DNA of 64,000 nucleotides from Parabacteroides chongii (GTDB lineage: Bacteria; Bacteroidota; Bacteroidia; Bacteroidales; Tannerellaceae), in contig NZ_CP120849.1 of the NCBI RefSeq assembly GCF_029581355.1, positions 4,558,501 through 4,622,500 on the forward strand. Reading direction: 5' to 3'. Shown in pieces: positions 9,149-17,719 of the stretch. A model generated the notes under the pieces. It worked only from the letters and a program-made list of their open reading frames with translations, was not told where the DNA came from and searched no databases. A program made the position numbers and the translations under genes. Positions within the stretch are counted from its first letter, which is position 1. Each line of letters begins with the position of its first letter.

Positions 9149-9879
9149 TATATTTATAATCATAAACCGATACAATTGTGATACATGTTGTACATTTGTA
9201 GCTGACACGTTTGTAAACCTATACAAGAAAGCATAAAATAGGATTAAAGTTGTGTTAATGAATTTATATAATAAATACCTGTAAAATAGATCGTTATTGC
9301 TTTTCTATTTATGAAATAAAGAAGCAATTTCACATTTATATACGGAATAATAGGAAGAAATTAATGTATACAATTAATATATCTGGATAATGAGCTGGTT
9401 TTTGATGTATTATCATACATCTTTGTAGTAACAGTATTTAAACCTATTTTTATTGATTTATATTAGTAATGTATACTACTACATTTGTAACGCCATTCTA
9501 TACTATACAAAAGTAACTTGCAGCGTTATCCGATTGTATACAAATATCTCTGATTACAAAAGTAACCTGCTTCAAGCTATATACCTTTGTAACATGATAT
9601 CTTTTATTATAAAATGATCACTGCCAATATGTCTTGTTTTTGTTGTAACTCTTTCCTCTATGTGATATACTTTTGTATCCTATACCCTAAAAGTTGATTT
9701 TTTCGTGATATTTGTAAACAACTATACAGGAAGAAATAAATATTAAATTCTCAGAGGGGTAAAACATAAACCGAATCATTGAAAAACAAAACAGATACCC
9801 TATTTTTCCATGTTCGGAAATCTGACTGTTCTAGAAAAATAAGGGCAAAAAAACGTTATCAAGACTCGTAACGGCTAAA
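9149..9879. other. AT-rich gene-free stretch with many promoter-like boxes
   Basis: No convincing gene on either strand. The stretch contains plus-strand TAnnTTTG boxes at 9191-9198, 9480-9487, 9582-9589 and 9668-9675, all within the wider pattern TACnTTTGTA, and minus-strand boxes at 9508-9515 and 9557-9564. TACAAAAGTAACyTGC is directly repeated at 9506-9521 and 9555-9570. TTGTATACAA at 9534-9543 is a perfect 10-bp palindrome. Confidence 0.55.
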
Positions 9880-9931
9880 AAAGAAAAAAACTGCATATGG
9901 CGATCACTCCAGGATCATCCATATGCAGTTT
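9880..9931 (-). terminator. Rho-independent terminator of holA
   Basis: Perfect 13-bp arms (9888-9900 and 9919-9931) with an 18-base loop, followed on the minus strand by a long T-tract (9882-9890). It lies 20 bases after the holA stop. Confidence 0.9.
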
Positions 9932-9951
9932 ACACTACCGATTCTATTTTT

Positions 9952-10974
9952 TTAATGAAGTATTTTATATAATAATTCTTTGAGTAAATCTGCATCCGAA
10001 GCAGAAGAGTTGTCTACTCCTTTTGACCTGGCATCAGTAGTCCGGATGTCACTGATCAAATTAAAAACTTTCATAGCAGGATAATTCCTTAACCCGGTCA
10101 TATAATCTTTCACCTGAAAAGTCCCTCTTAAACCTAACGCTGTCATTAAGCCTGTTTCCGATCTGTCCTTCGTATAATAGCAGATTAACAAGTTTGAGAA
10201 ATAATTAAAAATTACAGGAAGGGTCATCTGTATCGGATTACTTTTCGGGTTCTTTTCGAAATACTGAGCAATCCGGTTTGCTTTTAATACATCCTTTACT
10301 GCAATCGCTTTTATCAACTCGAAATTATTGTACTCTTTACTTATTCCGATATTTTGTTCAATCAACTCCGGCGTGACGCGTTTTGGGGCTTTTTCAGGCA
10401 AGATCAGAGCCAGCTTGTCCAATTCCTTACTTAGACGGCTTAAATCGTTTCCAAGGAAGTCTGAGAGCATTTGAGCGGCCTTTGGATCGATCCCGATGGA
10501 ACGCTGCTGCATGAACGAAACGATAAACCCAGGCATTTTATAATCAGGAATCTTTTTCGCTTCGAACAAAACGCCTGTTTTTTCAGTAGCTGCAGCCAAA
10601 GACTTCCTTCTGTCCAGATTCTTGTACTTGTAATTGACAACCAGCACGGTCGATTTAAGCGGATTTTTCACATAATTGGTCAGCAATTCTATATCACGGA
10701 CCAACTGTGCTTCACGCACGACCACCAGTTGATATTCAGACATCATAGGGAATCTCCTGGCGGCATTGATGATCATAGCCGCGTCTGTATCAGCACCATA
10801 CATGATCATCTGGTTAAAGTCCCGTTCAGACTCCGACAACACGTTCTCAATAAGCAGATCGGTTATCTTATCCATGAAAAAGGGTTCTTCGCCCATTAAA
10901 ATATAAACGGGCTGGAATTTCTTAGCAACGATATCCCGGCATATTTCCTCGAACGTATTTTCTTTTTTAGCCAT
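9952..10974 (-). CDS. holA: DNA polymerase III subunit delta (clamp loader)
   Basis: The delta subunit opens the beta clamp as part of the clamp-loader complex. The 340-aa length fits. Features are the N-terminal VYILMGEEPFFMDKI motif contacting the clamp, a central DNA_pol3_delta region with LVVVREAQ and TVLVVNYKYKNLDRRK, and a C-terminal helical collar domain from about residue 215. The usual Walker residues of ATP-hydrolysing loaders are absent, as expected for delta. It follows the AMP nucleosidase gene by 16 bases and ends in a strong terminator. Confidence 0.93.
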   Translation of the reverse strand: MAKKENTFEEICRDIVAKKFQPVYILMGEEPFFMDKITDLLIENVLSESERDFNQMIMYGADTDAAMIINAARRFPMMSEYQLVVVREAQLVRDIELLTNYVKNPLKSTVLVVNYKYKNLDRRKSLAAATEKTGVLFEAKKIPDYKMPGFIVSFMQQRSIGIDPKAAQMLSDFLGNDLSRLSKELDKLALILPEKAPKRVTPELIEQNIGISKEYNNFELIKAIAVKDVLKANRIAQYFEKNPKSNPIQMTLPVIFNYFSNLLICYYTKDRSETGLMTALGLRGTFQVKDYMTGLRNYPAMKVFNLISDIRTTDARSKGVDNSSASDADLLKELLYKILH

Positions 10975-10990
10975 AATAAAGCATTAAATA

Positions 10991-11767
10991 TTACCAACTG
11001 AACCGGATATGACGAACTGTTTTTTTATCATCGATGATTTGACGGAGGGCTTCGATACCCAATTTTACATGTTCGGGAGCAAAGTTACGGGTAACAACCC
11101 GGTCGCTGGCTTCTGTTTTAACCCCATCTTCCTCCAAAGGCTTATCCGAGATCATCAGCAAGGCTCCCGTCGGTATTTTATTGGCAAAGCCAGCTGTAAG
11201 CAGCGTGGCTGTTTCCATATCGATACCGGTGGCATGCGTACGTTTCAAGTATTCCTTGAAAGAAGTATCGTATTCCCAGACACGGCGGTTCGTTGTATAA
11301 ATCGTTCCGGTCCAATAATCTTTCCCCTGGTCTCGAACGGCAGAAGAAATGGCACGCAACATCGAAAATGCAGGGAGCGACGGGACTTCGGCCGGCAGAT
11401 ATTCGTTGGAAGTTCCTTCTCCACGAATGGCGGCGATCGGCAATACATAATCACCCAAATTATTGGCTTTCTTCAAGCCACCGCATTTACCTAGAAATAA
11501 GACGGCTGTCGGACTGACGGCTGACAGCAAATCCATGATTGTTGCCGCATTTGCGCTCCCCATGCCGAAATTAATAATCGTAATACCTTCCGCCGAAGCA
11601 TTCGGCATGGAACTTTTCAGTCCGAGTATGGGCACATTAAAAGATTCGGCAAACAGCTCTACGTATTTGGTAAAGTTCGTGAGTAATATATACTTATCAA
11701 AATCTTCCAGCTTACGATCGGTATAACGAGGCAGCCAATTTTCAACGATTTCTTGTTTTGTTTTCAT
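10991..11767 (-). CDS. amn: AMP nucleosidase, short phosphorylase-like form
   Basis: Predicted to cleave AMP to adenine and ribose 5-phosphate. The 258-aa protein is a PNP/UDP phosphorylase-fold enzyme: INFGMGSANAATIMDLL and VLFLGKCGGLK near residues 66-95, the nucleoside-binding GIDMETATLL near residue 183, and LMISDKPLEEDGVK near residue 205. The N-terminal domain of the longer E. coli Amn is lacking, as in other Bacteroidota proteins with this name. It is divergent from the HsdR-N-like gene, with promoter boxes for both in the 58-base gap. Confidence 0.85.
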   Translation of the reverse strand: MKTKQEIVENWLPRYTDRKLEDFDKYILLTNFTKYVELFAESFNVPILGLKSSMPNASAEGITIINFGMGSANAATIMDLLSAVSPTAVLFLGKCGGLKKANNLGDYVLPIAAIRGEGTSNEYLPAEVPSLPAFSMLRAISSAVRDQGKDYWTGTIYTTNRRVWEYDTSFKEYLKRTHATGIDMETATLLTAGFANKIPTGALLMISDKPLEEDGVKTEASDRVVTRNFAPEHVKLGIEALRQIIDDKKTVRHIRFSW

Positions 11768-11774
11768 AAATCAT

Positions 11775-11821
11775 TACCTTTGAGGGTACAATCATAGTGT
11801 ATAATATAAACGACAAATATA
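11775..11821. promoter_or_regulatory. Overlapping divergent promoters for amn and the HsdR-N-like gene
   Basis: A plus-strand -7 box TACCTTTG lies at 11775-11782 and a minus-strand -7 box (TATATTTG) at 11814-11821. The boxes point outward across one another, so the two transcripts would overlap at their 5' ends and their initiation may interfere. Confidence 0.45.
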
Positions 11822-11825
11822 ATAA

Positions 11826-12278
11826 ATGCTGTCATTAAATTTACCAACATTCGCTGCTAAAGTAAAGGAAAAAGATGGGAAGCACGTCATATTCGATCCG
11901 GTGCGCCGTAAATTTGTTGCTCTAACCCCTGAAGAGTGGGTACGGCAACATTTTGTGAATTATCTGATTAGTGACAAGGGATATCCCAAAGAACTCCTGG
12001 CCAATGAAGTTCCTTTAAAATTGAACGGCACATCCAAACGATGTGACACGATTGCATATAACCGCTTTTTAACCCCTTTAATGATCGTAGAGTACAAAGC
12101 CCCCCATATCGAGATCACGAGTTCCGTATTCGACCAGATAGTGCGTTATAACATGGTATTACACGTGCGTTACCTTGCAGTCAGCAACGGTATCTGCCAT
12201 TTCTGCTGCAAAATAGACTACGAAAATTTGACTTATTCTTTTTTGGAAGGAATTCCGGAATATGATGTGCTGGAATAA
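11826..12278 (+). CDS. Orphan HsdR N-terminal-like (PD-(D/E)xK) protein
   Basis: A 150-aa protein resembling only the N-terminal nuclease domain of type I restriction subunit R. Residues 28-60 (VALTPEEWVRQHFVNYLI) match the family opening, and the PD-(D/E)xK-like core is RCDTIAYNR followed by LMIVEYKAP, giving D and ExK candidates. No helicase domain, HsdM or HsdS is present nearby, so it is not a restriction system as it stands. It sits beside holA and amn and may have a housekeeping nucleic-acid role; that is inference. Confidence 0.75.
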   Translation: MLSLNLPTFAAKVKEKDGKHVIFDPVRRKFVALTPEEWVRQHFVNYLISDKGYPKELLANEVPLKLNGTSKRCDTIAYNRFLTPLMIVEYKAPHIEITSSVFDQIVRYNMVLHVRYLAVSNGICHFCCKIDYENLTYSFLEGIPEYDVLE

Positions 12279-12371
12279 ACAAAACTGGTAAAAAAAGACA
12301 ATAGATTTATTCTTATTCATCTGAAAACAGGACAGATAATAAGTATTAGATTTTTTCACACAAAGCCTCTC

Positions 12372-12406
12372 CCCTTATCCTTCAACGTCTAATTGCCGGA
12401 TAAGGG
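12372..12406. terminator. Hairpin after the 88-aa membrane ORF
   Basis: Nine-bp arms CCCTTATCC (12372-12380) and GGATAAGGG (12398-12406), with an inner CAA/TTG pairing. It lies five bases beyond the minus-strand stop at 12411. There is no immediate T-tract, so terminator function is uncertain. Confidence 0.5.
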
Positions 12407-12410
12407 TTCG

Positions 12411-12677
12411 TCAGCCCAACCGGAGACTGTAATTCCTTATCAAAGATTTATCCAGGACTATATGATGTGTGAACCCCCTATTAGATTCAGCCAATCTTTT
12501 CTGTTCCCCCGCAAAAACAGAATCAGATATGACCGGAATCAACTGGGTCGTATGATCAATAGGAAAAGAGTCTCCTGTTTTTGCGACATGAACAGGCAGA
12601 CATAACAAAATCAACACTCCGAGGAGCATTGTTGTCAATAATTCAGAAGTATATATAGTAATAAACTGGTGTAGCAT
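12411..12677 (-). CDS. Small hypothetical membrane or secreted protein (88 aa)
   Basis: Not recognised. The product begins MLHQFITIYTSEL and has one strongly hydrophobic segment (TTMLLGVLILLCLPVHV, about residues 15-31), then a polar tail, which could be a signal peptide or single anchor. Support comes from a near-ideal upstream promoter: TTTG (12731-12734) and TATGTTTG (12704-12711) on the minus strand, 19 bases apart. An in-frame ATG at 12710 overlaps the -7 box, so 12677 is preferred. Confidence 0.45.
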   Translation of the reverse strand: MLHQFITIYTSELLTTMLLGVLILLCLPVHVAKTGDSFPIDHTTQLIPVISDSVFAGEQKRLAESNRGFTHHIVLDKSLIRNYSLRLG

Positions 12678-12703
12678 TTCCGTATATTCATAATTATACG
12701 GAA

Positions 12704-12734
12704 CAAACATAGCAATATTTATTTAATAAACAAA
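12704..12734 (-). promoter_or_regulatory. Promoter of the 88-aa ORF, nested in an inverted repeat
   Basis: Minus-strand -33 TTTG and -7 TATGTTTG with 19-base spacing. A perfect 13-bp inverted repeat (12711-12723 and 12744-12756) brackets the -33 box and touches the -7 box. It could be an operator or the terminator of the upstream 60-aa ORF. Confidence 0.55.
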
Positions 12735-12769
12735 CATTTACTGAATAAATATTGCTATTTGGAGTATTT

Positions 12770-12952
12770 TTATAAAACTGATGCAGTTTTATTATAATAA
12801 ATGGCCACGGAGTCCACTCGAGGAGTATCGGACTTATGAATATACACAGAATTATCAATTCCATGTATTGGCTGACTTATTTCTTCTTTTTCATTAAAAA
12901 GAAGAGAGTAACCTAGTATAACTGCGAAAAAAGATAGAATCAACAACTTCAT
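12770..12952 (-). CDS. Tiny hypothetical membrane protein (60 aa)
   Basis: Not recognised. MKLLILSFFAVILGYSLLF at the N-terminus is a clean membrane anchor or signal segment, followed by about 40 polar residues. It starts at the ATG 12952 (an upstream TTG is possible) and lies just downstream of the nqrF terminator. No clear -7 box is seen, so it may not be expressed on its own. Confidence 0.35.
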   Translation of the reverse strand: MKLLILSFFAVILGYSLLFNEKEEISQPIHGIDNSVYIHKSDTPRVDSVAIYYNKTASVL

Positions 12953-13021
12953 AATCTTGCTCAATTTTATGTCTATATTAGCTAAGATGTAATAAGAACG
13001 GAAAATGCTGCATGATATTAC

Positions 13022-13057
13022 AAAAAAAGGGAAGAAAATATTATTTCTTCCCTTTTT
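13022..13057. terminator. Terminator of the nqr operon
   Basis: Perfect 14-bp arms (13024-13037 and 13044-13057) with a 6-base loop. The A5/T5 ends provide a U-tract in both directions. It lies 33 bases past the nqrF stop. Confidence 0.88.
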
Positions 13058-13089
13058 ATTTATTGAGGCTTGTAAATACCTACCGTTTT

Positions 13090-14379
13090 TTATGCACCGA
13101 AGTCATCGAAGTGTAACATTTCGCGAGGTACACCCAAATTGTCAAGCATATTTTCTACCGCTTTCGACATCGGGCCCGGACCACACATGTAATATTCGAT
13201 ATCTTCCGGAGCTTCGTGATCCTTCAGATAAGTATCGTAAATTACCTGATGAACGAAACCAGCTGTATACTTCACGCCTGCTGCATCAGCTGCAGGATCC
13301 GGGCGGTCAAGCGCTAGATGGAAAGTAAAATTCGGGAATTCTTTTTCTATTTCCAGGAAGTCTTGCAGATAGAACACTTCATTCAATGCACGTGCACCAT
13401 AGAAGTAAGACATCTTACGATCTGTTGTCTTCAATGTCTTAGTCATGTGCATGATCTGAGCACGCAACGGAGCCATACCGGCACCACCGCCGACCCACAT
13501 CATTTCTCTCTTAGAGTCGAAGATCGGATGGAAATCACCGTAAGGACCGCTCATGATTACCTTATCACCCGGTTTCAGGGTAAAGATATAAGAAGAAGCG
13601 ATACCCGGCATCACATCTTGGAATCCAGGACCCTGTTCTTTCGGTTTGAAAGGAGGAGTTGCGATACGTACCGTCAACATGATACGGTCTCCTTCTGCAG
13701 GATAGTTGGCCATAGAGTAAGCACGGATAGTCGGTTCAGTGTTCTGACATTTCAGACCGAACAAACCGAAATTCTTCCATGCCGGCAGATAACCTTCACC
13801 GATCAGGTCTTTATCGATATCCTTGTCATAATCCATAGTATATGCAGGAATCTTGATCTGTGCATAAGAACCCGGAACGAAGTCCATGTGTTCACCCTTA
13901 GGCAGAGCAACGATAAACTCTTTGATAAAGGTAGCCACGTTCTTGTTGCTGATCACTTCGCATTCCCATTCCTTAACTCCGAATACTTCATCAGGAACTT
14001 TGATCTTGATATCTTCTTTTATCTTGGTCTGGCAACCCAGTCTCCAATGATCTTTAATTTGTTTACGAGAGAAGAAACCAACTTCCGTAGGAAGAATGTT
14101 TCCGCCACCTTCCGGCACCTGACAACGGCACTGTCCACAGCTACCGCTACCACCACAAGCAGACGACAGGAAAATACCTTCACTCTGAAGCGTATTCAAT
14201 ACTGTTCCACCAATGGGAACATCGTATTCCTTTTCTCCGTTAACAACCATCCTCACATTGCCCGATGGTATTAATTTTGCTTTCGCAAATAAAAGCGAAC
14301 CAACAAGGATCAGTGTAATCACGAGGAAAACAACTGCTCCGACTGCAATGGTAAGTCCGCCCGACATTAATATAATCAT
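13090..14379 (-). CDS. nqrF: Na+-translocating NADH:quinone reductase subunit F
   Basis: The NADH-oxidising entry point of the Na+-NQR pump. The 429-aa protein has one N-terminal membrane helix (about residues 8-32), a plant-type [2Fe-2S] ferredoxin domain with cysteines 75, 81, 84 and 116, and a ferredoxin-reductase module with the FAD motif RAYSMAN and NAD-binding GGGAGMAPLRAQI, ending in the conserved acidic-aromatic tail HFDDFGA. It is the last gene of nqrABCDEF, 27 bases after nqrE. Confidence 0.96.
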   Translation of the reverse strand: MIILMSGGLTIAVGAVVFLVITLILVGSLLFAKAKLIPSGNVRMVVNGEKEYDVPIGGTVLNTLQSEGIFLSSACGGSGSCGQCRCQVPEGGGNILPTEVGFFSRKQIKDHWRLGCQTKIKEDIKIKVPDEVFGVKEWECEVISNKNVATFIKEFIVALPKGEHMDFVPGSYAQIKIPAYTMDYDKDIDKDLIGEGYLPAWKNFGLFGLKCQNTEPTIRAYSMANYPAEGDRIMLTVRIATPPFKPKEQGPGFQDVMPGIASSYIFTLKPGDKVIMSGPYGDFHPIFDSKREMMWVGGGAGMAPLRAQIMHMTKTLKTTDRKMSYFYGARALNEVFYLQDFLEIEKEFPNFTFHLALDRPDPAADAAGVKYTAGFVHQVIYDTYLKDHEAPEDIEYYMCGPGPMSKAVENMLDNLGVPREMLHFDDFGA

Positions 14380-14406
14380 CTTTATTCTTGTTTAATGCGT
14401 TAATAC

Positions 14407-15024
14407 TTAGATCTTAAGTCCTGAGAAGCACATAAATGCCATACCCATCAGACCGGTAATGATAAAGGTAATACCCAGACCTTTCAAAGGCTTCGGTATA
14501 TCCGAATAAGCCAGTTTTTCACGGATAGCAGCCATACCAACGATAGCCAGCATCCAACCGATACCAGAACCTAAACCGTATACAGTAGCAACTCCTACAT
14601 TAGGAAATGCTCTTTGTTGCATAAACAGAGAACCACCCAGGATAGCACAGTTCACAGCGATAAGCGGCAAAAAGATACCCAGAGATGCATACAATGCCGG
14701 AGCAAATTTCTCAACAACCATTTCAACCAACTGCGTAAATGAAGCAATGATGGCGATGAAGATGATCAGAGAAAGGAAACTCAGATTCACTCCTGCATAT
14801 TCAGCGCCTAACCAGCTCATAGCGCCTTCTTTCAATATATAATTTTCGAGCATATAGTTGATCGGCAACGTACATACCAGGATGAACGTTACAGCCATAC
14901 CCAATCCTAAAGCAGTCTTTACGTTCTTGGAAACAGCCAGGAAAGAACACATACCCAGATAGTATGCGAAAATCATGTTGTCTACGAAGATCGAGCGGAC
15001 AAACGTGCTTAAATATTCTTCCAT
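14407..15024 (-). CDS. nqrE: Na+-NQR subunit E
   Basis: A 205-aa, six-helix membrane subunit that with NqrD forms the inverted-symmetry pair holding an iron centre and lining the sodium path. It starts MEEYLSTFVRSIFVDNMIFAYYLG with the conserved cysteine in GMCSFLAV near residue 26; a second cysteine lies in VNCAILGGSLF near residue 120. It is 25 bases after nqrD and 27 before nqrF in one operon. Confidence 0.96.
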   Translation of the reverse strand: MEEYLSTFVRSIFVDNMIFAYYLGMCSFLAVSKNVKTALGLGMAVTFILVCTLPINYMLENYILKEGAMSWLGAEYAGVNLSFLSLIIFIAIIASFTQLVEMVVEKFAPALYASLGIFLPLIAVNCAILGGSLFMQQRAFPNVGVATVYGLGSGIGWMLAIVGMAAIREKLAYSDIPKPLKGLGITFIITGLMGMAFMCFSGLKI

Positions 15025-15049
15025 TCTATTATTCGTTTAATAGTTTGTA

Positions 15050-15679
15050 TTAATTTTCTTGAAGCTCTTTGTTCTTAGAACGGTGAACCCATATAATCAC
15101 GGCAATCACGATCAAAGCCATCGGAGGCAGGATCATCAAACCATTGTTTACATAGCCGAAATCGTAGAATGCCTGCGGGATCACCTGGAATCCAAGTAAC
15201 GTACCAGAACCTAATAACTCACGGAAGAAACCTACGATCACAAGGATCAGAGCATATCCCAAACCATTACCGATACCGTCCAGGAAAGATTCCCACGGAC
15301 CGTTACCCAAAGCAAACGCCTCCAGACGTCCCATCAGGATACAGTTGGTAATGATCAGACCAACGAACACCGAAAGCTGCTTATTTACATCATAGGCAAA
15401 TGCTTTCAATACTTCACTTACAATAGTTACCAATGCGGCAACAACTACCAACTGTACGATAATACGGATACGGTTAGGAATTGTATTACGCAGTAACGAA
15501 ATAATCACGTTGGCAAACGCCACCACAGCCGTCACGGAAATACCCATTACAATAGACGGCTCAAGTTTTGATGTTACAGCCAATGCAGAGCAGATACCCA
15601 ACATCTGTACGATGACAGGGTTGTTTGTGCTCAACGGGCCTAACAGAACTTCTTTATTCTTACTTGATAATAATCCCAT
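15050..15679 (-). CDS. nqrD: Na+-NQR subunit D
   Basis: A 209-aa, six-helix membrane subunit homologous to NqrE and RnfE. The N-terminal NNPVIVQMLGICSALAVT carries the half-site cysteine, and the second lies in IITNCILMGRLEAFA. It is four bases downstream of nqrC, implying coupled translation. Confidence 0.96.
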   Translation of the reverse strand: MGLLSSKNKEVLLGPLSTNNPVIVQMLGICSALAVTSKLEPSIVMGISVTAVVAFANVIISLLRNTIPNRIRIIVQLVVVAALVTIVSEVLKAFAYDVNKQLSVFVGLIITNCILMGRLEAFALGNGPWESFLDGIGNGLGYALILVIVGFFRELLGSGTLLGFQVIPQAFYDFGYVNNGLMILPPMALIVIAVIIWVHRSKNKELQEN

Positions 15680-15683
15680 CTTC

Positions 15684-16481
15684 TTACTGATTTTGTGAGG
15701 TTAAAAACTTAACATAACCATTCAGGCTATTGAACAACATATGGTCAACCCCCTGACTGGTGATCGTACCACCTGAAATACCGTCAACATAGTCCTGACC
15801 GGCTACGCTCTTACCCGGCTTAACAATAGCTACGGATTTGAATTCGCCGTTAAAGAACAATTTTTTACCTTTAAATTCATTACTGAACTGAGGTTTTGAG
15901 ATTTCAGCACCTAACCCCGGAGTTTCCCCCTGGTGACTGAAGTCTGCACCAAAAATTGTATTCTTATCATCATCAACGGAAAGATATCCCCACAGAGGTC
16001 CCCACAAACCAGCACCAGACAAAGCCATGATATATTTGTTTTTACCATCTACATTGGCTACGAATACCGGATGTTGATCTGGTGTTGCAGTAAATGCATC
16101 ACCTTCCACCTTTTCTCCATTTTCATTCACAAGGAAAGATTCTTTGATCAGTTCGCTGTATTTTGCTTCAGCTTCATTAGGCTGAACAGATACATTGATT
16201 GAACGCAGAATCTGCTGTCTTTTGTCGTTATCTTCGTTCTTCTGCTGGAAAGTTCTCAGCGATTGTGAAGTAAATGCCAATACAACAGCTACCAAAACAA
16301 CCATTACAGAAGCATAAACTACTGTATATACGTTGCTGTCTCTATCCAATCCCTTCTTACCGGCAGCAGCCTCTTTGATTTCTTCAAATTCAGAAGCAGG
16401 AACGCCACATACAGGACAAACATCCGGAGCTTTATTTCCTTCGTGGATATATCCACATACTTTACATTTATATTTTGCCAT
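15684..16481 (-). CDS. nqrC: Na+-NQR subunit C with an N-terminal rubredoxin-like domain
   Basis: NqrC is a single-span periplasmic flavoprotein that carries covalent FMN. Here residues 1-35 form an extra rubredoxin-like knuckle pair, C6-x2-C9 and C22-x2-C25, before the membrane helix (about residues 52-71). The FMN attachment motif DGISGGTIT near the C-terminus gives Thr239 as the likely phosphoester site; SGGT replaces the more usual SGAT. At 265 aa it is in the usual range despite the extra domain. The knuckle should face the cytoplasm and could bind Fe or Zn. Frame and start (ATG 16481) are clean, so this is a true fusion and not an overlap. Confidence 0.92.
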   Translation of the reverse strand: MAKYKCKVCGYIHEGNKAPDVCPVCGVPASEFEEIKEAAAGKKGLDRDSNVYTVVYASVMVVLVAVVLAFTSQSLRTFQQKNEDNDKRQQILRSINVSVQPNEAEAKYSELIKESFLVNENGEKVEGDAFTATPDQHPVFVANVDGKNKYIMALSGAGLWGPLWGYLSVDDDKNTIFGADFSHQGETPGLGAEISKPQFSNEFKGKKLFFNGEFKSVAIVKPGKSVAGQDYVDGISGGTITSQGVDHMLFNSLNGYVKFLTSQNQ

Positions 16482-16494
16482 ACTCCTTCTTACA

Positions 16495-17697
16495 TTATTT
16501 GATTACACGTTTCAATCTGCGGTTGATGTTAGCTTCTACCACATAGTAGTCGATCAGCGGAGCAAATACATTCATCAACAGGATAGCAAGCATCATACCT
16601 TCAGGATAACCCGGGTTCAATGCACGGATAATGATAGCCATTGCTCCTACCAGGAAGCCATAGATATATTTACCTGTTTCAGTACGTGCAGATGTCACAG
16701 GGTCGGTAGCCATAAATACGGCACCAAAAGCAAAACCGCCCAGGAACAAATGATCGATCGGAGATACACACATAGCCACCGTTGTACCGATCATATTGAA
16801 GATAGCAGCCATAACAGCACCACCTACAAATACAGACAGCATGGTCTTCCAGCTTGCGATCTGAGTATACAGAAGGATAACAGCACCGATCAGGATAGCC
16901 AATACGGATGTTTCACCGATTGAACCCGGAATCAGTCCCAGGAACATATCCCAGGTAGTCATCGGGTTACCCAGTACGTCAACTGTCTGGAATGAACCGA
17001 TCATATCTTTACCGGCAATAGCAACCTGTCCCAGCGGAGTGGCTCCGGAGAAACCGTCAACTACTGTTCCTGCACCCAGTCCGAATGTATCGGCTGTGCG
17101 AACGAATACCTGGTCGCCAGACATGGCAGCCGGATAAGCAAAGAACAGGAACGCACGTGTTACCAATGCAACGTTAAACACGTTGTAACCAGTACCACCG
17201 AATACTTCCTTAGCAAAAATAACCGCAAAAGCAGTAGCCACAGCGATCATCCACAGCGGAGTATCGATAGGAACGATCATCGGGATCAATATACCCGAAA
17301 CCAGGAAACCTTCCTGAATTTCTTCTTTTTTCACCTGGGCAACAGCAAACTCGATACCCAGACCTACTACGTACGAAACAATAATTTTAGGCAGTACAGC
17401 CAGGAAACCGAAGATGAATGTCATCAAAAATCCGGGATCAGCACCAACAGCCAGATTGTGTTGATAGCCGACATTGTACATACCAAAAAGCAAAGCAGGC
17501 AACAAAGCGATAATAACCACAGTCATGGTACGCTTAGAATCGATATAGTCGTGAATATGCACGCCTGATTTCGAAGTGGTGCTCGGAACAAATAAGAATG
17601 TTTCAACACCTTCGAATACAGAACGGAACATCGCCAGCTTTCCGCCTTCCTCAAAGTTAGGCTTAATCTTGTCGAGGTAATTCCTTAACGCTTTCAA
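16495..17697 (-). CDS. nqrB: Na+-NQR subunit B (TTG start)
   Basis: The largest membrane subunit, holding riboflavin and covalent FMN and lining the Na+ channel. The 400-aa protein starts LKALRNYLDKIKPNF read from TTG at 17697; an in-frame TAG three codons upstream excludes an earlier start, and the first ATG is at residue 23, inside the conserved N-terminus. Covalent FMN is expected on Thr220 in DGFSGATPLG. About ten membrane segments follow. It lies 13 bases before nqrC. Confidence 0.95.
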   Translation of the reverse strand: MKALRNYLDKIKPNFEEGGKLAMFRSVFEGVETFLFVPSTTSKSGVHIHDYIDSKRTMTVVIIALLPALLFGMYNVGYQHNLAVGADPGFLMTFIFGFLAVLPKIIVSYVVGLGIEFAVAQVKKEEIQEGFLVSGILIPMIVPIDTPLWMIAVATAFAVIFAKEVFGGTGYNVFNVALVTRAFLFFAYPAAMSGDQVFVRTADTFGLGAGTVVDGFSGATPLGQVAIAGKDMIGSFQTVDVLGNPMTTWDMFLGLIPGSIGETSVLAILIGAVILLYTQIASWKTMLSVFVGGAVMAAIFNMIGTTVAMCVSPIDHLFLGGFAFGAVFMATDPVTSARTETGKYIYGFLVGAMAIIIRALNPGYPEGMMLAILLMNVFAPLIDYYVVEANINRRLKRVIK

Positions 17698-17719
17698 TGT
17701 ATTCTAATTTTTTATGTTA

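Noticed and set aside
9149..9879. Replication origin
   Set aside because: AT-rich, but no DnaA-box cluster and no dnaA, dnaN or partition genes around it.
13318..14274. 318-codon open frame antisense to nqrF
   Set aside because: Composition is histidine, arginine and cysteine rich with no domain, and nqrF is certain; a shadow frame.
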